A stretch of 64,000 nt of DNA from Nocardioides sp. JQ2195. GTDB taxonomy: Bacteria; Actinomycetota; Actinomycetes; Propionibacteriales; Nocardioidaceae. Below the pieces are notes generated by a model. It was not told where the DNA came from. It was given only the letters and a program-made list of their open reading frames with translations, and ran no database searches. Below, one piece after another: positions 34,327-42,018 of this stretch. How positions within the stretch are numbered: position 1 is the stretch's first letter; the number at the start of each line of letters is the position of its first letter. The position numbers were made by a program, and so were the translations under genes. The DNA lies in the NCBI RefSeq assembly GCF_012272695.1, contig NZ_CP050902.1, positions 2,542,001 through 2,606,000 of the forward strand, read 5' to 3'.

Positions 34327-34776
34327 TCAGCTCCTGAGCTGCCAGACGCCTGGCTGCGCGTCGCTCAGGATGCCGGAGGTGACCAGCTCCCGCCGGGCCT
34401 TGCGGGCCGCGGTGCGCCAGCGCTGCTCACCCTGGGGTGACTTCTCCCGGTCGCCGGGACGCAGCTCGTCGGCGACGCGTTCCTCGAGTCGGGCCAGGGC
34501 GTCGTCGGTGCGCAGTCCACCGTCCGCCTCGTCGAGCATCGCCACGATGTGGGGAACGAAGTCGGCCGGAGCGGACCAGCGGCGCGGCGCTGCCGACGTA
34601 CGCGTGGTCACCGGGGCCGCGGCCTTGGCCGCCTTCGGGGTCCTGGGTGCGGCTGCCTTGCGCGGCTTGCGCACCGGTGCCGGCGGCTCGGGAGGCGCCA
34701 CGGGCTTGGGCATCCCGTGGATGCACGTGCTCCTCGGCAAGTCGCAGAGTTCGCAGTAGTCATCCTCGCCCGACAT
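34327..34776 (-). CDS. Protein with N-terminal Cys zinc-binding motif and Lys/Pro/Ala linker
   Basis: The 149-residue protein begins MSGEDDYCELCDLPRSTCIH, a short C-x2-C-x6-C-x-H cluster likely to bind zinc. A Pro/Ala/Lys-rich linker (PEPPAPVRKPRKAAAPRTPK) follows, then a helical C-terminal domain (FVPHIVAMLDEADGGLRTDD, RWRTAARKARRELVTSGILS) resembling a winged helix of restriction-related or DUF3320-like proteins. AGGAGG precedes ATG 34776. It may bind DNA; function unknown. Confidence 0.72.
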   Translation of the reverse strand: MSGEDDYCELCDLPRSTCIHGMPKPVAPPEPPAPVRKPRKAAAPRTPKAAKAAAPVTTRTSAAPRRWSAPADFVPHIVAMLDEADGGLRTDDALARLEERVADELRPGDREKSPQGEQRWRTAARKARRELVTSGILSDAQPGVWQLRS

Positions 34777-34943
34777 CCAAAGCCTCCTGGTCGTTGCTCG
34801 AGGACATCCTCCCACTCCGTCGCTCGAAGCGCTGCGGTGGAGGTCCCAGCAGCCGATCGAGGACAGCTGCCGGCGGGGTCCAGGGGCGCGACCGTCATCA
34901 GTGTCGGTGCCCGGTGGTTGGGTGTCTCTCACAGGGGGTCGAG

Positions 34944-35414
34944 ATGAAATCAGTGATGCAGGGTCCCGAGTGGGACCGGTCAGAGGAGCTGGCCGACAGG
35001 ATCGGTCTGCCGATCGACGTGTGGGACGAGTTGTTCGGCCGGGGGTGGCGCCTCAACGACAGCGAGCCGTGGCACGACTACGACAGTGATCCGAGTGGCG
35101 GCGAGGGGCACCCGGTGACCCCGTGGCACCTGAAGGGGGATCCGCCCCAGCTGATGCTGCGGGTGTTCCACCACGGCATCTTCATCGCGCGGCCCGCGGG
35201 TCTTCGTCGCGACGACGGACGTGTCGAGTTCCACGAGTCCGCCCAGGAGTACGTCGCCTTCGAGCAGCTGGCCCACCAGGGCCCGGAGATCGTGAAGTGG
35301 ATGCTGACGAGTCGTCGTCGCCAGTTCCGCTGGTGCCCGCAGTGCTGGACGCACACGCCTCCGGAGGAGTGGGCGGCCGACCGGTGCGTGCGCTGCCACC
35401 GCAGCGTCGGCTGA
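34944..35414 (+). CDS. Hypothetical protein with C-terminal zinc ribbon
   Basis: The 156-residue protein lacks a recognised domain in residues 1-125 (SEELADRIGLPIDVWDELFG, WHDYDSDPSGGEGHPVTPWH). It ends with two Cys pairs, WCPQCWTHTPPEEW and CVRCHRSVG, that look like a zinc ribbon. It starts at ATG 34944 with GGGGGTCGAG upstream. It is divergent from the Cys-motif protein at 34327-34776; both carry small zinc-binding motifs. Confidence 0.65.
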   Translation: MKSVMQGPEWDRSEELADRIGLPIDVWDELFGRGWRLNDSEPWHDYDSDPSGGEGHPVTPWHLKGDPPQLMLRVFHHGIFIARPAGLRRDDGRVEFHESAQEYVAFEQLAHQGPEIVKWMLTSRRRQFRWCPQCWTHTPPEEWAADRCVRCHRSVG

Positions 35415-35469
35415 GCCTCCGGCAGGCAGCCTGCTGCGCGAGCCCGACGGCGCGCGCCCGACGGCACGA

Positions 35470-36930
35470 TCAGACCGTGGCGACCTCGTGCTCGATGCTC
35501 TCCTCGGCAGCCCGGCTGGCCTTGCTCGGGATGGCCATCGCGATCAGTGAGGCGAGCAGGGCCACGCCCGCGCCGAGCAGCAGCCCGGTCCTGAAGCCGT
35601 TCTCGGTGGGCACCTGGACGGGGCCCAGGTCCATGGTCATCTGGGCGAGCACGACGCCTACCACCGCGGCCGCGATCGAGGTGCCGACGGAGCGGGTCAG
35701 GGTGTTGAAGCTGTTGGCCGATGCCGTCTCCGAGACCGGCACCGAGCCCATGATCAGCGCCGGCATCGCGCCGTACGCCAGGCCGACACCGGAGCTGGCG
35801 ATGATCACGCCGACCATCAGGCCGACCGCGGAGCCCATCAGCAGGACGGCGGCAAGGTAGCCCATCGAGACGACGAAGGCTCCCAGGGCCAGGGTGATCT
35901 TCGGGCCGCGGGCTCGGGAGATCTTGGCGCCCAACGGCGAGACCAGCATCATGAACAGGCCACCGGGCATCATCCACAGGCCCATCTCGAGCATGGACTT
36001 GCCGAGGCCGTAGCCGGTCTCGACGGGCATCTGCATCAGCTGCGGGATGATCAGCGACTGCGCATACATCGCGAACCCGACCACCAGCGAGGCGATGTTG
36101 GTCAGGAGCACGACGGGGCGCGCGGTGACCCGCAGGTCGACCAGGGGTGCGGCCTGCCCGAGCTCGAACCACCCCCAGGCCACGAAGACGACGACCGAGC
36201 CGGCCAGCAGGCCCACGGTGAGCGCGCTGTCCCAGCCCCAGTCGGCACCCTTGGACACGCCGAGGAGCAACGCGACCAGCCCGGCACCGAGCCCGACCGC
36301 ACCGACGAAGTCGAAGGGTTCAGGGTCTACGGACGTGGGCGTGGCCGGGACGAACTTGAAGATCAGGAAGGTGATCATCACGGCCAGCACGGTCGATCCC
36401 CAGAACAGCAGCCGCCAGTCGATCTCGGCGACCGCTGCGGCGGTCGGCAGGCCGAGCGCACCGCCGACACCCATCGAGGCGGACATCAGCGCGATCGACG
36501 TGCCGAGCTTCTCCGGAGGGAGCAGGTCGCGCATCGCACTGATGCCGAGCGGGATCATCCCCATGCCGATCCCCTGGAGGCCCCGGCCGACGATCATCGG
36601 CACCACGGAGGCAGCCAGGGCGCACACGGCCGAGCCGACGATGAGCGAGGCGGCGCAGACGAGCATCAGCCGGCGCTTGCCGTAGAGGTCGCCGAGGCGG
36701 CCGCTGACCGGTGTGGCCACGGCCGCGGTCAGCAGCGTCGCGGTGATCACCCAGCTGGCGTTGGACGCCGTGGTGCTCAGCAGCTGCGGGAGGTCCTGGA
36801 TCAGCGGGACCACCAGGGTCTGCATGAGGGCGCCGGTGATGCCGGCGACCGACAGCACCCAGACGATGGCAGGGGTGGAGACCTCGGGCGGGTGGGCCGG
36901 AGCGAGGCGGGCAGAAGATTCAGTGGGCAC
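35470..36930 (-). CDS. MFS drug transporter, DHA2 (EmrB/QacA) family
   Basis: The 486-residue protein has about 14 transmembrane helices. The MFS loop motif GRLGDLYGKRRLM follows helix 2, and motif C-like GRGLQGIGMGMIPLGISAM marks it as a DHA2 exporter; GALGLPTAAAVAEIDWRLLF also fits. Such pumps use the proton gradient to expel drugs and dyes. It is transcribed divergently from a MarR-type regulator, and the perfect ATACACA-N3-TGTGTAT palindrome lies 12 bp upstream of its start, where repression of both promoters is expected. Confidence 0.92.
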   Translation of the reverse strand: MPTESSARLAPAHPPEVSTPAIVWVLSVAGITGALMQTLVVPLIQDLPQLLSTTASNASWVITATLLTAAVATPVSGRLGDLYGKRRLMLVCAASLIVGSAVCALAASVVPMIVGRGLQGIGMGMIPLGISAMRDLLPPEKLGTSIALMSASMGVGGALGLPTAAAVAEIDWRLLFWGSTVLAVMITFLIFKFVPATPTSVDPEPFDFVGAVGLGAGLVALLLGVSKGADWGWDSALTVGLLAGSVVVFVAWGWFELGQAAPLVDLRVTARPVVLLTNIASLVVGFAMYAQSLIIPQLMQMPVETGYGLGKSMLEMGLWMMPGGLFMMLVSPLGAKISRARGPKITLALGAFVVSMGYLAAVLLMGSAVGLMVGVIIASSGVGLAYGAMPALIMGSVPVSETASANSFNTLTRSVGTSIAAAVVGVVLAQMTMDLGPVQVPTENGFRTGLLLGAGVALLASLIAMAIPSKASRAAEESIEHEVATV

Positions 36931-36941
36931 AGGTATGCACT

Positions 36942-36978
36942 ATACACATTCTGTGTATCTTGCACACATCGTGTACGT
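36942..36978. promoter_or_regulatory. Two palindromic MarR-type operator sites, 20 bp apart
   Basis: ATACACATTCTGTGTAT (36942-36958) is a perfect dyad with 7-bp arms and a 3-bp centre. A second, imperfect site GCACACATCGTGTACGT (36962-36978) shares 10 of 17 bases and is centred 20 bp away, on the same helix face. Both lie between the divergent pump and MarR genes. Confidence 0.75.
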
Positions 36979-37082
36979 TACACTTTCTCAAGGAGGATCG
37001 CGGAGAACGGGTCCGGGGGCAGCAGGCAGCGGCAGGACGCAGCAGGACTGCGGCACGACTGGGGCACGACTGGGGCAGGAGA

Positions 37083-37553
37083 ATGAGCGAGGACGTGACC
37101 GACCGGTTCCGGGACATCGAGTTCGAGACCATGCTGCTCGGGCGCCACCTCTCCCCCGTCCGTCGCGCCGCCGACGGCGAGAGCTACCTCGACCGCAGCG
37201 CCTACACACTGCTCACCCGTCTGCAGGCGCAGGGACCGATGTCGATCGGCCAGCTCAGTGAGGCGTTCGGCCTCGACGCCTCGACCCTCAACCGCCAGAC
37301 CGCAGCCATGATGCGCTCGGGGCTCGTCGAGCGGATCCCCGATCCCGACGGCGGCCTGGCCCGCAAGTTCCTGGTCACCGAGGCGGGGTCGAAGAAGCTC
37401 GACGCCGAGCGCGCGAGCAACGTCACCGGCCTGCAGAACGTCCTCCAGGACTGGAGCCCCGAGGACGTGGCCGCGCTGGCCACCCTGCTCACCCGCTTCA
37501 ACGAGGTCATCGAGCGGCGCGAAGGGCGCTCCTGGCCCCGCTCGCGTCCCTGA
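37083..37553 (+). CDS. MarR-family transcriptional regulator of the adjacent pump
   Basis: The 156-residue protein has the MarR core LDRSAYTLLTRLQAQGPMSI, GQLSEAFGLDASTLNRQTAA, MMRSGLVERIPDPDGGLARK and a C-terminal dimerisation helix (LQNVLQDWSPEDVAALATLL). ATG 37083 has GGAG upstream. It faces the DHA2 exporter gene, with palindromes in the shared promoter, so it most likely represses the pump until a ligand binds. The leader contains two copies of CACGACTGGGG (37050-37076). Confidence 0.9.
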   Translation: MSEDVTDRFRDIEFETMLLGRHLSPVRRAADGESYLDRSAYTLLTRLQAQGPMSIGQLSEAFGLDASTLNRQTAAMMRSGLVERIPDPDGGLARKFLVTEAGSKKLDAERASNVTGLQNVLQDWSPEDVAALATLLTRFNEVIERREGRSWPRSRP

Positions 37554-37659
37554 CTCGGGCGGGCCCCGTGCCACGGAACACGCCGGCGACGTCGATGCCG
37601 GCGCTGGCTGTGGCGCAGCACGACAGCCGTGCCATCGACGGCGGGCCGGCGTACGTAGG

Positions 37660-38688
37660 ATGTCGGGCAAGCCCATGCCACCTCCAGACTCCACCGACCG
37701 CGAGCGCAAGCTGCTGCTCGCCGTCGACGCGCCCTCGTTGCTGCACCGCAACCATCACGCTCGCCTCGAGAGCGGGTTGCTCGACCGCGGCGGGCGGCCG
37801 GCCTGGGCCCTGCACGGCATGTTGCGCCAGATCATCGAAGCGATCGAGATGTTCGCGCCCGATGCGGTGATCTTCGGCATCGACGACCGTGCCGAGTCCT
37901 GGCGCGAGTCGATCTACCCCGGCTACAAGGCCGGTCGCGCACCGAAGGACGCCGCGTTGGTCGACCAGCTCGAGCGGGCCGGCGCACTGCTGGACGCGCT
38001 GGGCATGGCCACGCTCACTCCCCCGGGCCTCGAGGCCGACGACGTCAACGCGTCCGCCGCGACCTGGGCGAAGCGCAACGACTGGAACTGCGTCATCATC
38101 ACCTCCGACCGCGACTCCTTCGCCCACATCAGCGACCACACCCAGGTGCTGCGCCTGATCAACGGCGGCATGGCCAGCTCTCCCCTGCTGAACCCGGCTC
38201 GGCTGCGGGCGCTCTACGGTGTCGACGCGACCAACTACCTCGACTTCGCGGCGCTGCGCGGAGACGCCAGCGACAACCTGCCCGGCGTGCCCGGCATCGG
38301 CGAGAAGACCGCGCCCGTCCTGCTCGACCAGATGGGCTCGATGGCCGCGGTGTGGGCAGACATCGACCACTGTGGCGGCGCGACGATGGTCGCCGCGCTC
38401 GACTCGTGGGCCGCGGAGAACGGCGTACGCCGCCTCGGTGCCACGCTGCTGAAGCGACTGACCGCACCCGGGGCGCGGGAACGCTACGCGTTCAACCTGC
38501 AGCTGATGGGTGGGCGTGACGACCTCGACCTCCGGCTCACGCCCGACGTGCCCGGGACTCCCGGGCTGCTCCCCCTCGAGGTCGACCGGGTGGCGCGGGT
38601 GCTCGGGCACCTCAATGTTCCCGAGACGACGGTGATGGCGATGAGGGTGCTCACCGGAGCTCCGGCGTCGGCCGCCACCGCCTGGTAG
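37660..38688 (+). CDS. 5'-3' exonuclease (DNA polymerase I N-terminal domain-like)
   Basis: The 342-residue protein has the FEN/5'-nuclease fold: LLAVDAPSLLHRNHHA, FGIDDRAESWRESIYPGYKA, GLEADDVNASAATWAKRN, CVIITSDRDSFAHISDHTQV, and the helix-hairpin-helix DNLPGVPGIGEKTAPVLLDQ. The conserved acidic metal ligands are visible in these blocks. No polymerase domain is attached, so it is a stand-alone nuclease for repair or RNA primer removal. The start is uncertain: ATG 37660 overlaps TAGGAT, which looks like a -10 element, so ATG 37675 with a very short leader may be the true start. Confidence 0.9.
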   Translation: MSGKPMPPPDSTDRERKLLLAVDAPSLLHRNHHARLESGLLDRGGRPAWALHGMLRQIIEAIEMFAPDAVIFGIDDRAESWRESIYPGYKAGRAPKDAALVDQLERAGALLDALGMATLTPPGLEADDVNASAATWAKRNDWNCVIITSDRDSFAHISDHTQVLRLINGGMASSPLLNPARLRALYGVDATNYLDFAALRGDASDNLPGVPGIGEKTAPVLLDQMGSMAAVWADIDHCGGATMVAALDSWAAENGVRRLGATLLKRLTAPGARERYAFNLQLMGGRDDLDLRLTPDVPGTPGLLPLEVDRVARVLGHLNVPETTVMAMRVLTGAPASAATAW

Positions 38689-38777
38689 GCCGCCGCCCGC
38701 ACCCCGTCCCCGGACGGGACGTTCCTCCTGGTGGTCACGATTGCTCGCGTTCGCAGGACTCGGCGTTGAATGGGGGC

Positions 38778-39761
38778 ATGCCGACGCCTTCTCCCGACCT
38801 CGTGGCGGACTGTGGCAGCTGCTTCGGCCTCTGCTGTGTCGCGCTGCCGTTCACCCGGTCGGCCGACTTCGCCTTCAGCAAGGCCGGTGGCGAGCCGTGC
38901 CACAACCTGACGCAGGACTTCGGGTGTGGCGTGCACTCCTCGCTGCGCGACCTGGGCATGCCCGGGTGCACGGTCTATGACTGCTTCGGCGCCGGGCAGG
39001 CGGTTTCCCGAGGGATGTACGACGGCCACAGCTGGCGTGGCCCCGTGGACGGCCCCGCGGGGGACGGTTCTGGAGACCAAGCAGCGGGTGCTGGGCCCGG
39101 CAGCGCTGGGTCAGCTGGTGCCGACCGGGAGCGCGCCTCGGAGATGTTCGAGGTCTTCGGCAGCGTGCGTCGCCTGCACGAGATGCTCTTCCACCTCACC
39201 GCCGCGATCGACCAGCTGGCCGCAGCCAGACCCGAAGCCAGACCCGCAGCCAGGCCCGCAGCCAGACCCGAGGCCCGAGCCACCATCGATGCCCGACGAG
39301 ACACTCACGCCGGCGCCCTGCACGCACGGCTGACGACGCTGCGCGACCAGACCGCTGCGCTCGCCCGAGGGACGCCGTACGACGTGCTCGGCGTCGACGT
39401 GGACGCCCACCGAATGGAGGTCGCGCCGGTGCTGCGCGAGGCGAGTGCGGTGATCCGGGAAGCGACTCCGGCCGGCGTCGACCTGGCACACGTCCGCCGC
39501 AGCGACCTTGCCGGACACGACCTCGCGACGCTCGACCTGCGCTCGGCGGACCTGCGCGGGGCCTTGCTGATCGGTGCCGACCTGTCGCACGCGGACCTGC
39601 GATGGGCCGACCTGCTCGGCGCAGACCTGCGCGCGTGCGACGTACGCGGAGCGGACCTCACCCACGCACTCTTCCTGACCCAGATGCAGGTGAACGCCGC
39701 ACACGGCGACGCCGACACCGGGATCAGCGAGGCGTTGGCGCGTCCGTCCCACTGGCGCTGA
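38778..39761 (+). CDS. Cys-rich domain fused to pentapeptide repeats
   Basis: The 327-residue protein begins with a Cys cluster (DCGSCFGLCCVALPFTRSAD, then EPCHNL, DFGCGVHSSLRDLGMPGC, TVYDCFGAGQ), which could bind zinc or an iron-sulfur cluster. A linker with Gly/Ala and an in-frame ARPEARPAARPAARPEARA repeat (39226-39282) follows. The C-terminus has pentapeptide repeats of the A(D/N)LRX type (HDLATLDLRSADLRGALLIG, ADLSHADLRWADLLGADLRA). Pentapeptide proteins can mimic DNA and protect gyrase; this combination is not one I can assign. The start at ATG 38778 was chosen because TTGAAT lies 6 bp upstream as a leaderless -10 element. Confidence 0.78.
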   Translation: MPTPSPDLVADCGSCFGLCCVALPFTRSADFAFSKAGGEPCHNLTQDFGCGVHSSLRDLGMPGCTVYDCFGAGQAVSRGMYDGHSWRGPVDGPAGDGSGDQAAGAGPGSAGSAGADRERASEMFEVFGSVRRLHEMLFHLTAAIDQLAAARPEARPAARPAARPEARATIDARRDTHAGALHARLTTLRDQTAALARGTPYDVLGVDVDAHRMEVAPVLREASAVIREATPAGVDLAHVRRSDLAGHDLATLDLRSADLRGALLIGADLSHADLRWADLLGADLRACDVRGADLTHALFLTQMQVNAAHGDADTGISEALARPSHWR

Positions 39762-39770
39762 TCGCGACCA

Positions 39771-40505
39771 TCAGGTCGACAGCACCACCACGCCGGCGAG
39801 GGCGATCAACCAGCTCGCGAAGCTGCCGACCAGGAAGTACTCGGTGAGCTGGTGGATGCGCTCCTGCTCGCGGCGCGAGGAGAGCTCCGGGAAGCGCAGG
39901 AGGCCCTTGGCCGCGACGACGATGCTGGCCGCGGTGACCTGGCCGGCCAGGCCCAGGGACAGGATGAACACCCGCTCCATGGGGCCGAGCAGCCGGCCAC
40001 CCTTGAGCTGGACCTCCGGGTCGGCGGAGGTGCCGTGCTTGGCGGGATTGAGGGTGCCGGTCACCGCGAGCACCAAGCGGACCAGCACGTTGCCGGTGCT
40101 CAGCTGGATGCCGAGTGCGCCGAGGAGCAGCAGGGCACGGTCGGCATCCGTGCCGGCCAGGGGCGGCAGGTCGACGTCGTCGAGCCAGGTCTGCAGGGGC
40201 CCGTCGGCTTCACCGGCCAGCCCCGAGAGGAGGACGGCAGCGGTCAGCGCGCAGCCGAGGAGCAGCAACGGCACGCCCGGTCGGTCGCGACCGAAGCCGT
40301 GGGTGACCGCTCGGCCCCAGGTCAGCACCACCCCGACGATGACCACGAGCGCGACGAGGTCGAGCGCGTCGGTGAGCCCGGCGACGAGCCCGAGGCCGAT
40401 CACCGCCACCGCGGCGATGCACTGCGGAAGCCACGCACGTGGGCGGATCGAGAAGACGAGGTCGGTGAGCGCGATGCCCACGAGCAGAAGTCCCAGCCAG
40501 CTCAC
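39771..40505 (-). CDS. Integral membrane protein coupled to SatD
   Basis: The 244-residue protein has about six hydrophobic segments (LGLLLVGIALTDLVFSI; CIAAVAVIGLGLVAGLTDAL; VALVVIVGVVLTWGRAV; VPLLLLGCALTAAVLLSGL; ALLLLGALGIQLSTGNVLVR; FILSLGLAGQVTAASIVVAA and a last SFASWLIALAGVVVL). The GTG start at 40505 overlaps the SatD stop by 4 bp. A SatD protein with a membrane partner is a widespread pair in actinobacteria of unknown function; translation coupling supports a shared role. Confidence 0.75.
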   Translation of the reverse strand: MSWLGLLLVGIALTDLVFSIRPRAWLPQCIAAVAVIGLGLVAGLTDALDLVALVVIVGVVLTWGRAVTHGFGRDRPGVPLLLLGCALTAAVLLSGLAGEADGPLQTWLDDVDLPPLAGTDADRALLLLGALGIQLSTGNVLVRLVLAVTGTLNPAKHGTSADPEVQLKGGRLLGPMERVFILSLGLAGQVTAASIVVAAKGLLRFPELSSRREQERIHQLTEYFLVGSFASWLIALAGVVVLST

Positions 40506-41152
40506 TCGATCCCCCTCAGTTGTTCGTCGATGGCGATCACCAGGGCGACGCCGTCGTTGCGCACCCGCTGGGAGACGGCCGACGCAGAGATGCCCTCCGC
40601 CTCGGCGACCTCCCGTTGGGTCTGTCCTGACAGCAGACCACGGAGCACCGACAGCGAGCGGGCGGACATCGCCCCGACCAGCCCGTCCCGCCCGAGCAGG
40701 GCGGCGTTGATCGCTGCGGCGTCGCGCCGGTCGACGCCGTCCGCGACCGTGAAGGCCGTGCGGACGCGGCTCAGTGACGCCCGGTCGGCGTCGGCGGCCA
40801 CCCGGTTGATGCCGGCGCGGGCAGCCCACCAACCGGGACCGTCCTCGATCCTGGGGGTCTCGGAAAGAACGGTGACCTCGCCCCAGCCGAGTCCGTGGCG
40901 CACGTCGAGGTCGGGAAGCAGGGCCAGGCGCAACCGCAGGGTGGCGGCGATCGCGTCACCCACCCGCTCGAAGACCGCTTGGTACTCGTCGCCGGCCGTG
41001 ATCCACAACGGTCCCTGCGGGGCGAGCTCCGCGTTGACCCGGGCCAGAGCAGCCTCGAGCCGGGCGTGCACGTCCGCCCGGTCGTCAGGGATTCGTGAGC
41101 CGACCACGTCTCCGATCAGGGCGACCGTGGGGTCTCGCTTCATTCCGGCCAT
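40502..41152 (-). CDS. SatD-family protein with C-terminal HTH
   Basis: The 216-residue protein has ALIGDVVGSRIPDDRADVHA, LEAALARVNAELAPQGPLWI, TAGDEYQAVFERVGDAIAA and GLGWGEVTVLSETPRIEDGP, as in SatD proteins. The C-terminus has a helix-turn-helix (GLLSGQTQREVAEAEGISAS, AVSQRVRNDG). The start at ATG 41152 lies inside a perfect palindrome (41151-41173) with TATAGT 6 bp upstream, so the protein probably binds this site and controls its own leaderless transcript. ATG 41143 is an alternative start. Its stop overlaps the membrane gene start. Confidence 0.8.
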   Translation of the reverse strand: MAGMKRDPTVALIGDVVGSRIPDDRADVHARLEAALARVNAELAPQGPLWITAGDEYQAVFERVGDAIAATLRLRLALLPDLDVRHGLGWGEVTVLSETPRIEDGPGWWAARAGINRVAADADRASLSRVRTAFTVADGVDRRDAAAINAALLGRDGLVGAMSARSLSVLRGLLSGQTQREVAEAEGISASAVSQRVRNDGVALVIAIDEQLRGIE

Positions 41153-41173
41153 ATGAAGACTATACCTTCATAT
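41151..41173 (-). promoter_or_regulatory. Perfect 8-7-8 palindrome covering the satD-like promoter and start codon
   Basis: ATATGAAG, 7-bp centre ACTATAC, then CTTCATAT form an exact inverted repeat. On the minus strand the centre contains the -10 hexamer TATAGT and the right arm ends in the ATG of the SatD-like gene, 6 bp from TATAGT. This is a likely operator and leaderless promoter in one. Confidence 0.75.
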
Positions 41174-41205
41174 TGTCAGAATGCAGCATGTGGCTTCACG
41201 TGACG

Positions 41206-41982
41206 TCAGTTGAGCGGACGCATCGTGGACGGCACTCCCCCGCCAGCGTGCACGGACTCGACCAGCTCCTGCAGGGCGGTGAGTGCGACCCGTTGCGACA
41301 TCGGCCCGTAGGAGACCCGGGCGACCCCGAGCTCCTCGAGCCTGGCCAGCGACGGGACCCCGGGCAGGCCGATCAGGGTGAGCTTCTGCGGCCCGAGCGC
41401 GTCCACCAGGGCAGAAACCTGCTCCTCGTCGAGCTTGCCGGGCACGAAGACCACCGGTGCGCCGGCGTCCAGGTAGGCCCGGCACCGCTCGATCGCATCG
41501 GCCAGCACCTCGGCCGGGTCCCGGTCGGCGGCCCGCACGAACGCGTCGGTGCGGGCGTTCAGGACGAAGTCGATGCCCTCCTTCGAGGCGACCTGCATGA
41601 TCGCCTCGACGTTGCTCGCGGCCTCGGCCACCGGGCGCATCTGGTCCTCGAGGTTCGCGCCCACGACTCCCACACCGATGGCCTTGCGGATCGTGCCGGC
41701 CGGGTCGCCGTACCCGCCCTCGAGGTCAGCGGAGACCGGGAGGTCGGTGGCCTCGACGATGCGCCGACACTCCTCGACCATCTCGTCGACGGGGATGTTC
41801 TCGCCGTCCTCGTAGCCGCGTGAGGCAGCGATGGAGTGGCTGGCCGTCGCGAGGGCTGCGGTGCCCGCGACCCCCGCAACGGCCTTGGCGCTGATCACGT
41901 CCCACACGTTCACGACGGTGAGCAGCTTGGAGTCCTGGTGGAGGCGCAGCAGCTCCGCGCCCTTGCTGGCAATGTCGGTCAT
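41206..41982 (-). CDS. Isocitrate lyase / PEP mutase superfamily protein
   Basis: The 258-residue protein has LLTVVNVWDVISAKAVAGVA, ATASHSIAASRGYEDGE, LPVSADLEGGYGDPAGTIRK, VGANLEDQMRPVAEA, FVLNARTDAFVR and VFVPGKLDEEQVSALVDALG. The Mg-binding acidic residues (ADLEGGYGD, NLEDQ) are present. The active-site Cys loop of isocitrate lyase (KKCGH) is absent, as in PEP mutase-like or oxaloacetate decarboxylase-like members. The exact reaction is unknown. TAGTGT lies 6 bp before ATG 41982, suggesting a leaderless transcript. Confidence 0.86.
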   Translation of the reverse strand: MTDIASKGAELLRLHQDSKLLTVVNVWDVISAKAVAGVAGTAALATASHSIAASRGYEDGENIPVDEMVEECRRIVEATDLPVSADLEGGYGDPAGTIRKAIGVGVVGANLEDQMRPVAEAASNVEAIMQVASKEGIDFVLNARTDAFVRAADRDPAEVLADAIERCRAYLDAGAPVVFVPGKLDEEQVSALVDALGPQKLTLIGLPGVPSLARLEELGVARVSYGPMSQRVALTALQELVESVHAGGGVPSTMRPLN

Positions 41983-42018
41983 GATCCGACACTAGCCCCA
42001 CGCCTCCACCGAGGGCGG

